21,083 nucleotides of DNA from contig JBOGEB010000062.1 of assembly GCA_050743125.1 (NCBI GenBank), forward strand, positions 1 through 21,083, read 5' to 3'. The notes beneath the pieces were generated by a model. That model did no database searches. It had not been told where the DNA came from and saw only the letters and a program-made list of their open reading frames with translations. Below are positions 7,947 to 14,973 of the stretch, one piece after another. The stretch comes from JBOGEB01 sp050743125. GTDB taxonomy: Bacteria > Actinomycetota > Nitriliruptoria > Euzebyales > Egibacteraceae. How positions within the stretch are numbered: position 1 is the first letter of the stretch; every line of letters starts with the position of its first letter. The position numbers and the translations under genes are program-made.

Positions 7947-8006
7947 TGCACCACCCGAGTTCTCGCGGGCGAGTTTCCACGGACGGGACCGGCCAGGCCG
8001 TTGAGG

Positions 8007-8031
8007 GCTGTCGTAACGGCGCTACGACAGC
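8007..8031 (+). terminator. Perfect 9-bp hairpin between the small peptide and M50 genes
   Basis: GCTGTCGTA (8007-8015) and TACGACAGC (8023-8031) pair perfectly around a 7-nt loop. It lies 60 nt after the small ORF and about 90 nt before the protease start. No T-run follows, so it may be a weak terminator/attenuator or an RNA-stabilising stem. Such an arrangement would let the peptide gene be expressed above the downstream gene. Confidence 0.5.
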
Positions 8032-8118
8032 GGGACCCCCGACCACGCTGCAGGACTGTGACCTCAGAAAGTGCATCCGAACCTGCTTCGTCCACGAGCG
8101 TTCCACGGGGGCAACCGA

Positions 8119-9801
8119 ATGGCGGCGGACGACGCGCAGCGAATCAGCGGCACGACCGTCTCGGAGCGGGTGTCTCCGGTCACCGCGAGTCTGCGGGAGG
8201 ACCGACGCCTAGCCTGCCCGCCCGAGGATCTGCTGGAGCGTCCGAAGATGGCCGCGGTAGAAGTCGGCGATCCCGCTTCAGGTCGCGGGGACGTCGCGGT
8301 CTTCTGCCCGGCCCGCCAGCGGTACGTTCGGGTCCAGGGACCGCAGTGGGCGTTCCTGCGCGGTCTTGACGGTCGTCGCACGATCGCCGAGCTGGAGCGC
8401 GACTTTTCCGGGCGGCTGCCGGACGGCATGGTCAGACCGTTGCTCGCCCGATTCGCGGAGGTGGGCCTGCTCGAGGGCGGCGAGGACGACAACCAGGGGA
8501 AAGACCGTCGGCTGCGCGTCGCCGATCTCGGCGCGATCCAACTTTCTCTTGTGAACCCGGACCGGTTTCTTGACCGGCTGATTCCGCTCATCCGCACGCT
8601 CGGTGGCCCTGTGGGACGGACCGTGTCTGCGCTCGTGATGGTCGTCGGGCTCTATTCGACGGCTGTCCACGCCCGCCTGGCTGCTTTGTGCTCCGAACGG
8701 CTCGCCCACCCGATGTGGACGGCCACGCTCGCCGCCGCCCTACTCGGGTGCGTTGTGCTCCATGAGCTGGGACATGCGGCGGCGGTGAAGTACTTCGGCG
8801 GGAAGGTCCGCCGGATGGGCGTCATGCTCTTCTATCTGGCCCCTGCGATGTTCTGTGACACGAGCGACGCGTGGCGTTTCCCACGCAATCGTCAGCGTGC
8901 AGTCGTGGCCGCGGCGGGTATCTGGGTCCAGATGGTCTTGGCTGGACTTTCGGGGCTGGCGCTTTGGCTGCCGGTAGGCGCGGACGTGGCTGCTTGGCTG
9001 TGGGCACTCGCGCTGCTCAACGTCGGCCTGTGCGTGGTGAACCTGGTCCCGTTCGTGCAGCTGGACGGCTACTGGGTGCTCGTCGCGCTGACCGACGTCC
9101 ACAACCTGCGCTCACGCGCGCTGGGCAGTCTGCGGGCGGCGGTGTTGCGGGTGGTCGCAGGCGTCGCGCAGCCGGAGGCGGCCCCGCCCAGACACCCGGT
9201 CCTGACCATGATGTTCGGGCTCGGCTGCGCGCTTTTCCCTCCTGTGCTGATCCTGACCGTCCTGCTCGACTTGCAGCACGCACTCCTCAGGCTTGGGCGG
9301 GTCGGCGCCGCCGCGTGGCTGCTGCTGGCTGGCAGCGTGGCCGTCGTTTCGTGCAAAGGCCTTATGCGGATCGTCGGCTCGGCTCGTTGCTGGCCGAGCG
9401 CTGCCCGATGGCGGGCCGGGGTCGTGGGTGGCGTCCTCGTCCTCGTCGTCGGGGGCGTTCTCGCCGCCGTCCGGATTCCGCTCACCGTCCAGGGCAGGTT
9501 CGAGGTGTCCGACGCCGGGGAGGTCATCGCCGTCTTGCCGGCGCAGGCTCACGCGCACCTCGGTCCCGGCGACCGCATCCAGCTGCGCGGGCACTCGGCA
9601 GCAGAGGGCATGCTCGCCCGTGAGGTGCAAAGCGATGCCCGGGAGCTGCGTTACCGGGTTGTGCTGGACGGGGGTGGGGCATCCCAGGTGCTCCCGTCCG
9701 CTGCGGGGCTCCTCTCAGCGCGAGCCGGCGAGGCCGCCTTACCCGCCTGGTTCTTGGCCGTCTATCTGCAGCCGGCCCTGTCCGTCTTGGGAAGGACATG
9801 A
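8119..9801 (+). CDS. Polytopic M50-family zinc metalloprotease with N-terminal PqqD-like domain
   Basis: 560 aa from the ATG at 8119; a GTG 16 codons upstream (8071) is also possible and neither has a strong ribosome binding site. Residues about 35-120 resemble a PqqD/RiPP-recognition winged helix (YVRVQGPQWAFLRGLDGRRT, later LLARFAEVGLLEG). The zinc motif HELGH is at 215-219 and the distal LDGYW motif, supplying the third ligand, is at 315-319. I count roughly six or seven hydrophobic segments between 166 and 453. The C-terminal 100 residues look beta-rich and may be HlyD/lipoyl-like, as in 'putative peptide zinc metalloproteases' near ribosomal-peptide clusters. The likely job is recognition, intramembrane cleavage and/or export of a peptide. 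The best candidate substrate is the 41-aa product upstream. Confidence 0.85.
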   Translation: MAADDAQRISGTTVSERVSPVTASLREDRRLACPPEDLLERPKMAAVEVGDPASGRGDVAVFCPARQRYVRVQGPQWAFLRGLDGRRTIAELERDFSGRLPDGMVRPLLARFAEVGLLEGGEDDNQGKDRRLRVADLGAIQLSLVNPDRFLDRLIPLIRTLGGPVGRTVSALVMVVGLYSTAVHARLAALCSERLAHPMWTATLAAALLGCVVLHELGHAAAVKYFGGKVRRMGVMLFYLAPAMFCDTSDAWRFPRNRQRAVVAAAGIWVQMVLAGLSGLALWLPVGADVAAWLWALALLNVGLCVVNLVPFVQLDGYWVLVALTDVHNLRSRALGSLRAAVLRVVAGVAQPEAAPPRHPVLTMMFGLGCALFPPVLILTVLLDLQHALLRLGRVGAAAWLLLAGSVAVVSCKGLMRIVGSARCWPSAARWRAGVVGGVLVLVVGGVLAAVRIPLTVQGRFEVSDAGEVIAVLPAQAHAHLGPGDRIQLRGHSAAEGMLAREVQSDARELRYRVVLDGGGASQVLPSAAGLLSARAGEAALPAWFLAVYLQPALSVLGRT

Positions 9802-9953
9802 GCCTGTGCGAGTGGCTGGTGTGGGGGGACGCCTACGCGGTCGCTCTCCATAAGGAGCTGGTCCCCTTCGCCAGGGTGATGCCGGCCCATGTCGAGCTGG
9901 TGGAGCGGCTGCTGCCGCCATCGCCACGCACGACGCCCAGATCGCCGGACTGA
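9798..9953 (+). CDS. Small ORF, 51 aa, translationally coupled to the M50 gene
   Basis: The ATG overlaps the protease stop codon in an ATGA tetranucleotide, a classic coupling arrangement, and GGAAGGA lies just upstream (9789-9795). The product starts MSLCEWLVWGDAYAV, has a moderately hydrophobic N-terminal two thirds and a proline-rich tail. I recognise no family. It could be a third component of the peptide system. It could also be chance: an overlapping frame in 9905-9960 resembles a transposase coiled coil, and downstream sequence is non-coding. Confidence 0.35.
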   Translation: MSLCEWLVWGDAYAVALHKELVPFARVMPAHVELVERLLPPSPRTTPRSPD

Positions 9954-10315
9954 AGGTCGAGATAGGCCGGACTGTCGGCCGAGTTCCAGGTGCGCCAAGC
10001 TGATCCAGATCCGCGCCGTGAGCGCCGTGACTGCCTGAGGGTTCGTCGTCCTCGTCGGCCACACGACTGTGGACCGCTGGAGCGAGTGGGCCAAGGCGTG
10101 GCGCGCCGCCGGCCTGGACCCGGCCAGAGCCCAGTCCGGTCCCCGCGGCGAGCGCTACGGCATCCCGCGAGGGCTCGGCCTGGGGCCGACGGGCGATCTT
10201 GGACCCGGCCGCCAGCGTGTGCCGACAGCCCAGCCGCTGGCAAGACGGCTGCCAGCGACGCGTCGCCGCAAAAAACGGCTCTTGGCATGTGTCCGTGGGT
10301 GGTGTCGGGCGCGGG
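9954..10315. other. Gene-free stretch
   Basis: I see no supportable gene in these 362 nt. Frames on both strands are arginine/proline-rich and lack ribosome binding sites. It may be decayed mobile-element DNA. Confidence 0.4.
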
Positions 10316-11562
10316 TCAGCACGCTCGTCGCCGGTGTTGTCGGGCGAGCGGGTCGGGCGGGTGCATGCTGAACCGGCCGGTGTCCGGGTCGCGGATGACG
10401 AGCCAGCCGTCCTCGTGGATCCTGTGATGACACGTCCAGCAGGTCAAACAGAGGTTGTCCTCGTCAGTCGGTCCCAGGTCGCGTGTCCACCAGCGCACGT
10501 GATGGATTTGGAGCGGGACGCGGGCGCGCCGCAGCCGACGCAGGTCTGGTCTCTGGCGATGACCGCGACCCGCTGAGGGCGGGTCGGCTGGCGTTGCGTG
10601 CGGCCCGCGTCGAGGACTTCCCCGTTGCGGGTCATCCACACCGTCGTGGTTTCGGCGTCGCAGCAGACCATCTGCGCGGTCGTCGCGCTGACCGGGCCGA
10701 CGCCGTCCAGCCGGGCCGCGGGTGCGCCAGGCTTTCCGTCCAACGCCTCGGCGGTGGCGATCAGGATCACGTGCGGGCGCTGGACCGCGACCTGCGGCAG
10801 GTCGCCGGCGTCGAGCGAGCGCCGGGCCAGCTCGACGAGCGCGTCGGCCATCCTCTGCGGGTAGGTGCGGTCGTCGGCGTGGCCGGCCTTGCGCGCCAGC
10901 GGGTCCAACGCCGCGGTCAGCGTCGCGCCGCCGACCGGGTCCAGCTCGAACCCTCCGCGCAGGGCCCCGTCCGGGGTGTCGGCGCTCGGCGACAGCCGCC
11001 GGTTCGCCCACGCGCGCCGCTCCCTTCCGGCCAGCGCCTCCGGGTCCACGGTGTGCGTCCACTCGTCCACATGCTCGCGGAGCCGCCGGCGGTCCATCCC
11101 GCCGCCGTCGCCGGCCACGAGCCGGTCCAACTCTTCCCGCACGTCCGGGCGCAGCTCCTTGGCGGTCTGCACCGCGACCTGCGCCTGCCCCAGACCCACC
11201 TTGCCCTCACGCAGCGCCTGCGCGGTCTCCGGCAGCCCCTCCAGCCCGACCGCCGTCTCGGCCTGCGCCCGCGCCTCCCCCCGCGTCAACCGCAGCCGCC
11301 GCGCCAGCAGGTCCGCGGTCGACCGCGCGCCTTCGGCCCGCCACACCCCACGGGCGTCGACCTGCGCGACCCGCCGCAGCTTCTCTCCCGCCACGACGGT
11401 CTCCAGCCGGTGCAGCCGCTCGACCGACTCGGCCAGCGCGATGTCGTCGACCTGTCCGTCCAACGGCCGCGCGCCTAACGCGGCGAGTACACGCTCGGCC
11501 AGGTCGATCAGGGCGTGCTCGTCGAGCGTCTCGACCGCCGCCTCTGCCTGGTTCGTACGCAT
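10316..11562 (-). pseudogene. DUF222/HNH endonuclease gene with a frameshift in the HNH domain
   Basis: The first frame (11562 down to 10444, 372 codons) holds the DUF222 domain characteristic of actinobacterial HNH proteins and reaches the zinc-binding start of the nuclease, RDQTCVGCGAPA. The rest of the nuclease is in a second frame ending at 10316: VPLQIHHVRWW, then EDNLCLTCWTCHHRIHEDGW, with the His-His core and the second CxxC. Joining the frames near 10520-10545 restores a full HNH domain. As sequenced the product loses its catalytic half. Either the gene is recently dead or there is a 1-2 nt sequencing error. Such genes are multicopy and often treated as mobile. A well-formed promoter lies directly upstream. 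Confidence 0.85.
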
Positions 11563-11568
11563 GTTTGT

Positions 11569-11597
11569 ATTATGTCATGTGGCGGTACGGTTGGCAA
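11569..11597 (-). promoter_or_regulatory. Promoter predicting a leaderless HNH mRNA
   Basis: On the minus strand TTGCCA (11592-11597), a 17-nt spacer and CATAAT (11569-11574) match the housekeeping consensus at 5 of 6 positions each. Only 6 nt separate the -10 from the ATG at 11562, so transcription should start at the A of the start codon. The absence of any ribosome binding site agrees with leaderless translation, which is common in actinobacteria. Confidence 0.65.
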
Positions 11598-11809
11598 GGG
11601 TTTGTGGGATCTTTGTGCGTGTGGGCGGTGGGCGAGGTGGCTGCCCGGCAGGCTGGTGTCAGCGCGGTGAGGCACGTCCGCGCGCGTGACGTTCCTGAGC
11701 AGCCGCCGGTTCACGGCCTCCGGAATGCCGATCCGACGCCGTCTGCGCTATCAGGCTTCGAACCTTGAGCGCCAGCTTGGCGCCGGCCCCTGTCAGTGGC
11801 CGTGGCGAG

Positions 11810-12043
11810 CTAACACGGGTGCCTCCTCGGCAGTGACCATGAGGCGCAGATCCCGTCCCGGGGATCGCCGACGAAGCTCACCCGCCAGGCCAGGTCGCAC
11901 CGCGCGCAGGGCGCATCCTGGGTCAGGGTGAGGTCGGTGACCTCACGAGCCAAACGGACCGCGGCCGTGCAGCACGGAGTCCACACCTCGTAGTACAGCC
12001 GGGTCGTGACGACCTGGAACGGATTACGGTTGGGGGCGCTCAT
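11810..12043 (-). CDS. Small cysteine-rich protein, 77 aa (copy 1, partner B)
   Basis: The protein has a CC pair at 24-25 and CARC at 46-49, spaced like a zinc site, between beta-rich segments (RLYYEVWTPCC; CDLAWRVSFVGD). I know no function. It overlaps the preceding cysteine-rich ORF by 20 nt on the same strand. A close homologue sits at 15142-15411 (shared stretches DAPCA-CDLAWRVSF and RLYYEV-TPCCT), also overlapping a partner. Conservation of both proteins and their overlap across the duplication supports real coding. It lies downstream of XRE copy 1 and may belong to its regulon. Confidence 0.65.
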   Translation of the reverse strand: MSAPNRNPFQVVTTRLYYEVWTPCCTAAVRLAREVTDLTLTQDAPCARCDLAWRVSFVGDPRDGICASWSLPRRHPC

Positions 12044-12245
12044 CGCAGCTCAGCTCCTCAGGCGCTCCGCCCGCCACGTGCGCGGTGACGCGCCAGCGGC
12101 AGCAGTCGGCGCACGGCTGCGCCAGCCAGTCCCCGTGCCACAGCGGCCCGCGGACGACGTAGAACTCGTCGGCCGCCTTCGTCAGCCCGCAGCCGGAGCA
12201 CTTCACCCACTCAGGGATGGGCCACGGGGGCACATGTGCGGGCAT
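12024..12245 (-). CDS. Small zinc-ribbon-like protein, 73 aa (copy 1, partner A)
   Basis: CSGC (16-19) and CADC (45-48, followed by another Cys) enclose a central strand FYVVRGPLWHGDWLAQP. The pattern CxxCgltK...F...CxxC resembles the zinc ribbon seen in endonuclease VII-like and phage proteins, but no catalytic domain follows in 73 residues. It is first of a two-gene pair; its stop overlaps the next start by 20 nt. A homologue at 15392-15600 is broken by a 5-nt deletion. The ATG at 12245 has only a weak purine stretch upstream, so the start is uncertain. Confidence 0.6.
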   Translation of the reverse strand: MPAHVPPWPIPEWVKCSGCGLTKAADEFYVVRGPLWHGDWLAQPCADCCRWRVTAHVAGGAPEELSCDERPQP

Positions 12246-12324
12246 CTGCGCTTCGGTGAGCAGGCTTTTGAGCGCGCTCTGGCATGGTGATCACATCGCG
12301 TAACATCGGTGTGCCTTTCGAGGC

Positions 12325-12372
12325 CGAGGCCCCGCCCGCTCAAGACGTCCAGGTCGTGTAGGCGGGGCCTCG
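12325..12372. terminator. Perfect 12-bp inverted repeat (terminator or attenuator)
   Basis: CGAGGCCCCGCC (12325-12336) pairs perfectly with GGCGGGGCCTCG (12361-12372) around 24 nt. It lies between XRE copy 1 (ending 12483) and the cysteine-rich pair (starting 12245), and below a predicted promoter at 12427-12455. No T-run follows on either strand. It would act as a GC-type terminator of the XRE operon or as an attenuator for the small pair. Confidence 0.55.
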
Positions 12373-12426
12373 CTAGTGGAAGGTTGGATTGCCAATACCT
12401 AACGGCGTGGAGTAGACTGCGTGTCC

Positions 12427-12462
12427 ACTTTATGGGTTACCCGCTACAGCGTCAATACCCGC
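12427..12462 (-). promoter_or_regulatory. Promoter with flanking TACCCGC boxes
   Basis: On the minus strand TTGACG (12450-12455), a 17-nt spacer and TAAAGT (12427-12432) form a plausible promoter reading towards the cysteine-rich pair. Two TACCCGC boxes on the plus strand (12438-12444 and 12456-12462), 18 bp apart, bracket the -35. Similar ACGGG/CCCGT boxes spaced 18-20 bp occur upstream of the DUF6879 units, suggesting a shared regulator, perhaps the adjacent XRE protein. Confidence 0.45.
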
Positions 12463-12482
12463 GTACGAAGACTGGTACGACT

Positions 12483-13352
12483 TCACCTCGACCGGTCGCG
12501 GAGGTCCGCCGCCACCTGGCCAACGAACGCGAGGGCCGCCTCACCGGGGATCGCCACCTCCCACACCGCGGCGAACGTCTCCTGGTAGAGGGCCACGTCG
12601 TGGGGGTCGGAGACCATCAGCCCGGCGGTGAGCGTGCCCGCCAAGACCACCGGCGGCTCGTCGTCGGCGCGGTCGTCGAACAGGTCGAACCCGTGCCAGT
12701 GCCACACGGTCGCCTCGCCCTCGAGCGGGAGTACCCGCACCTCGACGTTGCCGAGCGTGGCGACGGTGGCGATGCGGTCGAGCTGCGCGGCCATCACCCG
12801 CGGGCCGCCGAGCCGCCAGCGCAGCGCGGCTTCGGCGATGACGAACTCGAACCGCTTGGCCTCGTCGAACAGGATCGTCTGGCGGTCCAGGCGCGCCTTG
12901 ATCAGCTCGGGCACGTCCGCGCGGCTGGCGACGAACTTTGCGGCGACCGTGTGGCGCGCGTACTCGGCGGTCTGCAGCAACCCGGGGATGACCACCGGCT
13001 GGAGGCTGCGCAGCGTCCCGGCGGTCGCCTCGAGTTCCTGAACCTCCTGCTGCAGGCGGGGCAGCCCGCGGCGCAGCGCCCGCCGCCACACCGTCGCTTC
13101 CGTCGCCACCGACCCCGCCAGCTCGACCAGCTCGGCCCGCTGCTCGTCGGCGGCGGCGCACGCGACCACCCAGCGGTCGACCACCTCGGGCGAGGTCGCG
13201 CCCTGTCCCAGCTCCAGCCGGGACACCGTCGATTGCGAGATCCCGATCTGCTCGGCGAGCTGCGGGCCGGTCAGGCCGACGTCGAGACGCAGCCGCCGCA
13301 GCGCGGCTCCCAACCGGGCGCGCTGCGGCGTCTGCTCCCTCGCCGAGGTCAC
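12483..13352 (-). CDS. XRE-family regulator with DUF5753 domain (copy 1)
   Basis: 289-aa DNA-binding protein of the type common in Streptomyces relatives (WhiJ-like). The helix-turn-helix is at about 12-60 (RLRLDVGLTGPQLAEQIGIS, then STVSRLELGQ). The DUF5753 domain follows from about 100, with its signature PGLLQTAEYAR at 123-133. These proteins usually act with a small partner protein encoded next door and control differentiation or antibiotic genes. The GTG start immediately follows the stop of the upstream DUF6879 gene (TGAGTG), so expression is coupled. A second member of the family lies at 15713-16588; they are clearly related but diverged. Confidence 0.9.
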   Translation of the reverse strand: MTSAREQTPQRARLGAALRRLRLDVGLTGPQLAEQIGISQSTVSRLELGQGATSPEVVDRWVVACAAADEQRAELVELAGSVATEATVWRRALRRGLPRLQQEVQELEATAGTLRSLQPVVIPGLLQTAEYARHTVAAKFVASRADVPELIKARLDRQTILFDEAKRFEFVIAEAALRWRLGGPRVMAAQLDRIATVATLGNVEVRVLPLEGEATVWHWHGFDLFDDRADDEPPVVLAGTLTAGLMVSDPHDVALYQETFAAVWEVAIPGEAALAFVGQVAADLRDRSR

Positions 13353-13895
13353 TCAGTCGGTGGGAAGGCTCGCGACGAACTCGTCGAGCGGCACCGCGTG
13401 CTCGAGCACGAAGTCCCGCTGCGCGGCGTACGTGCCGACGTCGGCCGGGTCGTCGCTGCGCTCACGGCCGATCACTTGCCCGTCGGGGCTGTAGCGGATG
13501 AAGAGCACGATCTCGTCATCGACGATCAGGAAGTCCTCTGTGAGGTCGGCCAAGCCGGGGTACGCGTCACGGCGGGCGATGCGGATGTCCTCGCCAGCAG
13601 CGACGGTGTCGTGGTAGCAGGCTATCTCGTAGCGTAGGTAGTCCGTCAGTGGCAGGTCGACGATGTGCACGCGGCCGATCCACTTGCCGGCGGCGACCGC
13701 CTCACGGACTCGCTGGTGGAACGTCGCGATCTCAGGATCAGGCGGCATCGGGCGGCCTTCGAGGAACGCCGCGAACTGCTCGGCCTCGAACGGCACGCGA
13801 TACTCCTGGAGGGTCTCCAGCCGGAACGACGAGCGCTTGGCGTCGCGTATGATCTCGTACCCTCGCTCGCGGGTGATCGGCCGCCGGCCGCTCAC
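13353..13895 (-). CDS. DUF6879 family protein (copy next to XRE 1)
   Basis: 180-aa soluble protein with the family's features: FRLETLQEY near the N terminus, RVHIVDLPLTDYLRYE in the middle, AAGEDIRIARRD, and the C-terminal ERSDDPADV, then QRDFVLEHAVPLDEF. Function unknown; members are typically encoded beside XRE-DUF5753 regulators, as here, and may be their partner. It begins with a GTG overlapping the stop of the small acidic protein gene by GTGA, with GGAGG just upstream, and its stop abuts the XRE start. The sequence from about residue 90 on is nearly identical to the 14214-14732 copy, while the 60-90 segment differs and is longer here. Confidence 0.85.
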   Translation of the reverse strand: MSGRRPITRERGYEIIRDAKRSSFRLETLQEYRVPFEAEQFAAFLEGRPMPPDPEIATFHQRVREAVAAGKWIGRVHIVDLPLTDYLRYEIACYHDTVAAGEDIRIARRDAYPGLADLTEDFLIVDDEIVLFIRYSPDGQVIGRERSDDPADVGTYAAQRDFVLEHAVPLDEFVASLPTD

Positions 13896-14131
13896 AGCTC
13901 CTCCAGTGTGCGAGCCGCGTCGCGGACTAGGCAGGTGCCGGGCAGCGCGACGGCGCCCTCGCCAGGGTTCACGCCGAGCTCGGCGAGCAGCTCAGGGTCG
14001 GTGACGGTCTCGCCGACGGCGAAGACGCGCGGGTCAGGAGGGCGCATCGCGAGCTTCGGGCAGTCGTTTCCCCGGCCGCAGTCGTCGCCTTCGTCGCCGC
14101 CGCCGGTCGTGCTGAGGATGATCAGGGACAT
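13892..14131 (-). CDS. Small acidic protein, 79 aa, DUF6879 partner (copy 2)
   Basis: Starts MSLIILSTTGGG, then has an acidic Cys-containing stretch (DDCGRGNDCP) and the conserved tail VTDPELLAELGVNPGEG to the C terminus. I know similar small proteins beside DUF6879 genes but not their function. GGAGG lies 6-7 nt before the ATG at 14131, which fixes the start. The stop overlaps the DUF6879 GTG start by 4 nt. The tail is nearly identical to the copy at 14729-14956, whereas the Cys stretch has diverged in length (C-x5-C here, C-x4-C there). Confidence 0.8.
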   Translation of the reverse strand: MSLIILSTTGGGDEGDDCGRGNDCPKLAMRPPDPRVFAVGETVTDPELLAELGVNPGEGAVALPGTCLVRDAARTLEEL

Positions 14132-14148
14132 CGCATGCCTCCATGTGT

Positions 14149-14191
14149 ACGGGTACCTGTGAGAACACGGGTAATGATGAAGGCACACGGG
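14149..14191. promoter_or_regulatory. Phased ACGGG boxes and palindrome upstream of the small-protein/DUF6879 unit (copy 2)
   Basis: Three ACGGG boxes start at 14149, 14167 and 14187 (18 and 20 bp apart, same face of the helix to within two turns). The first two enclose the palindrome ACCTGTG-AGAA-CACGGGT (14155-14172, one mismatch). The arrangement is conserved at 14974-15016. It lies 18-60 nt upstream of the ATG at 14131, where an operator would sit. Confidence 0.55.
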
Positions 14192-14213
14192 CAGCACGTC
14201 AGACCGCCGTCCC

Positions 14214-14732
14214 TTACGGAAGGCTCGCGACGAACTCGTCGAGCGGCACCGCGTGCTCGAGCACGAAGTCCCGCTGCGCCGCGTACTTGGCGACGTCGGC
14301 CGGGTCGTCGCTGCGCTCACGGCCGATCACTTGCCCGTCGGGGCTGTAGCGGATGAAGAGCACGATCTCGTCATCAACGGTCAGGAACTCCTCGGTCAGC
14401 TCGGCCAAGCCCGGGTGCGCGTCACGGCGGGCGATGCGGACATCGTAGCCAGCCGCCACGCTGTCTTGGTAGCAGGCGAACTCGAACCGCAGGTAGTCGG
14501 TCAGCGGCAGGTCCACGATGTGCAGGCGGCCGAACCACTTCCCGGCCGGGATTGGCTGAGGCAAACCCTCGGACCGCGGTGGCATCGGGCGGCCCTCGAG
14601 GAACGCCGCGAGCCGCTCGACCTCCTGGGGGACCCGGTACTCCTGCAGGGTCTCCAGCCGGCACGCCGAGCGTTTGTAGCCGCGTATCACGTCGGTCGAC
14701 TGCTCGCGGGTGATCGGCTGCCGGCCGCTCAC
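14214..14732 (-). CDS. DUF6879 family protein (upstream copy)
   Basis: 172 aa, with the same landmarks as its neighbour: RLETLQEYRVP, FLEGRPMPP, RLHIVDLPLTDYLRFE, the YSPDGQVIGRERSDDPADV block and the end HAVPLDEFVASLP. It lacks about eight residues in the 60-75 region relative to the other copy and ends two residues earlier. It starts with GTG overlapping the previous small gene by 4 nt. No XRE gene follows it directly; instead a second small-protein gene starts about 80 nt downstream, so this is one half of a tandem duplication. Near identity in the C-terminal third suggests a recent event or gene conversion. Confidence 0.85.
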   Translation of the reverse strand: MSGRQPITREQSTDVIRGYKRSACRLETLQEYRVPQEVERLAAFLEGRPMPPRSEGLPQPIPAGKWFGRLHIVDLPLTDYLRFEFACYQDSVAAGYDVRIARRDAHPGLAELTEEFLTVDDEIVLFIRYSPDGQVIGRERSDDPADVAKYAAQRDFVLEHAVPLDEFVASLP

Positions 14733-14956
14733 AGCGCCTCCAGCGTGCGTGCCGCGTCGCGGACCAGGCAGGTGCCGGGCAGCGCGATGGCGCCTTCGCC
14801 GGGGTTGACGCCGAGCTCGGCGAGCAGCTCAGGGTCGGTGACGATCTCGCCGACGGCGGACACCCGCCGATCGCCAGGACGCCTCGCGAGCTTCGGGCAG
14901 TCGGGCCACTCGTTGCAGTCGTCGCTGCCGGTGCTGCTCAAGATGATCAAGGACAT
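14729..14956 (-). CDS. Small acidic protein, 75 aa, DUF6879 partner (copy 1)
   Basis: MSLIILSSTGSDDCNEWPDCP is followed by a basic stretch and the shared tail VTDPELLAELGVNPGEG. GGAGG is 6-7 nt before the ATG at 14956 and the stop overlaps the DUF6879 start (GTGA). It is first in its transcription unit, behind the conserved operator-like region. Two cysteines, each followed within a short acidic context, could form a metal site with partner residues, but this is speculative. Confidence 0.8.
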   Translation of the reverse strand: MSLIILSSTGSDDCNEWPDCPKLARRPGDRRVSAVGEIVTDPELLAELGVNPGEGAIALPGTCLVRDAARTLEAL

Positions 14957-14973
14957 CGCATTCCTCCATGTGT

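Noticed and set aside
7821..9801. Assignment of the peptide/M50 locus to daptides or epipeptides
   Set aside because: Daptide precursors, as I know them, end in a threonine and need dehydrogenase, aminotransferase and methyltransferase genes; epipeptides need an adjacent radical SAM enzyme. None is present here, and the peptide ends in glycine.
9905..10000. IS66-like transposase coiled coil (frame with HDAQIAGLKVEI)
   Set aside because: Only about 20 residues look convincing and no downstream transposase motif follows; too little to call.
12309..13637. 442-codon plus-strand frame opposite XRE copy 1 and DUF6879
   Set aside because: The minus strand carries a full helix-turn-helix plus DUF5753 domain with coupled starts; the plus frame has low-complexity content only.
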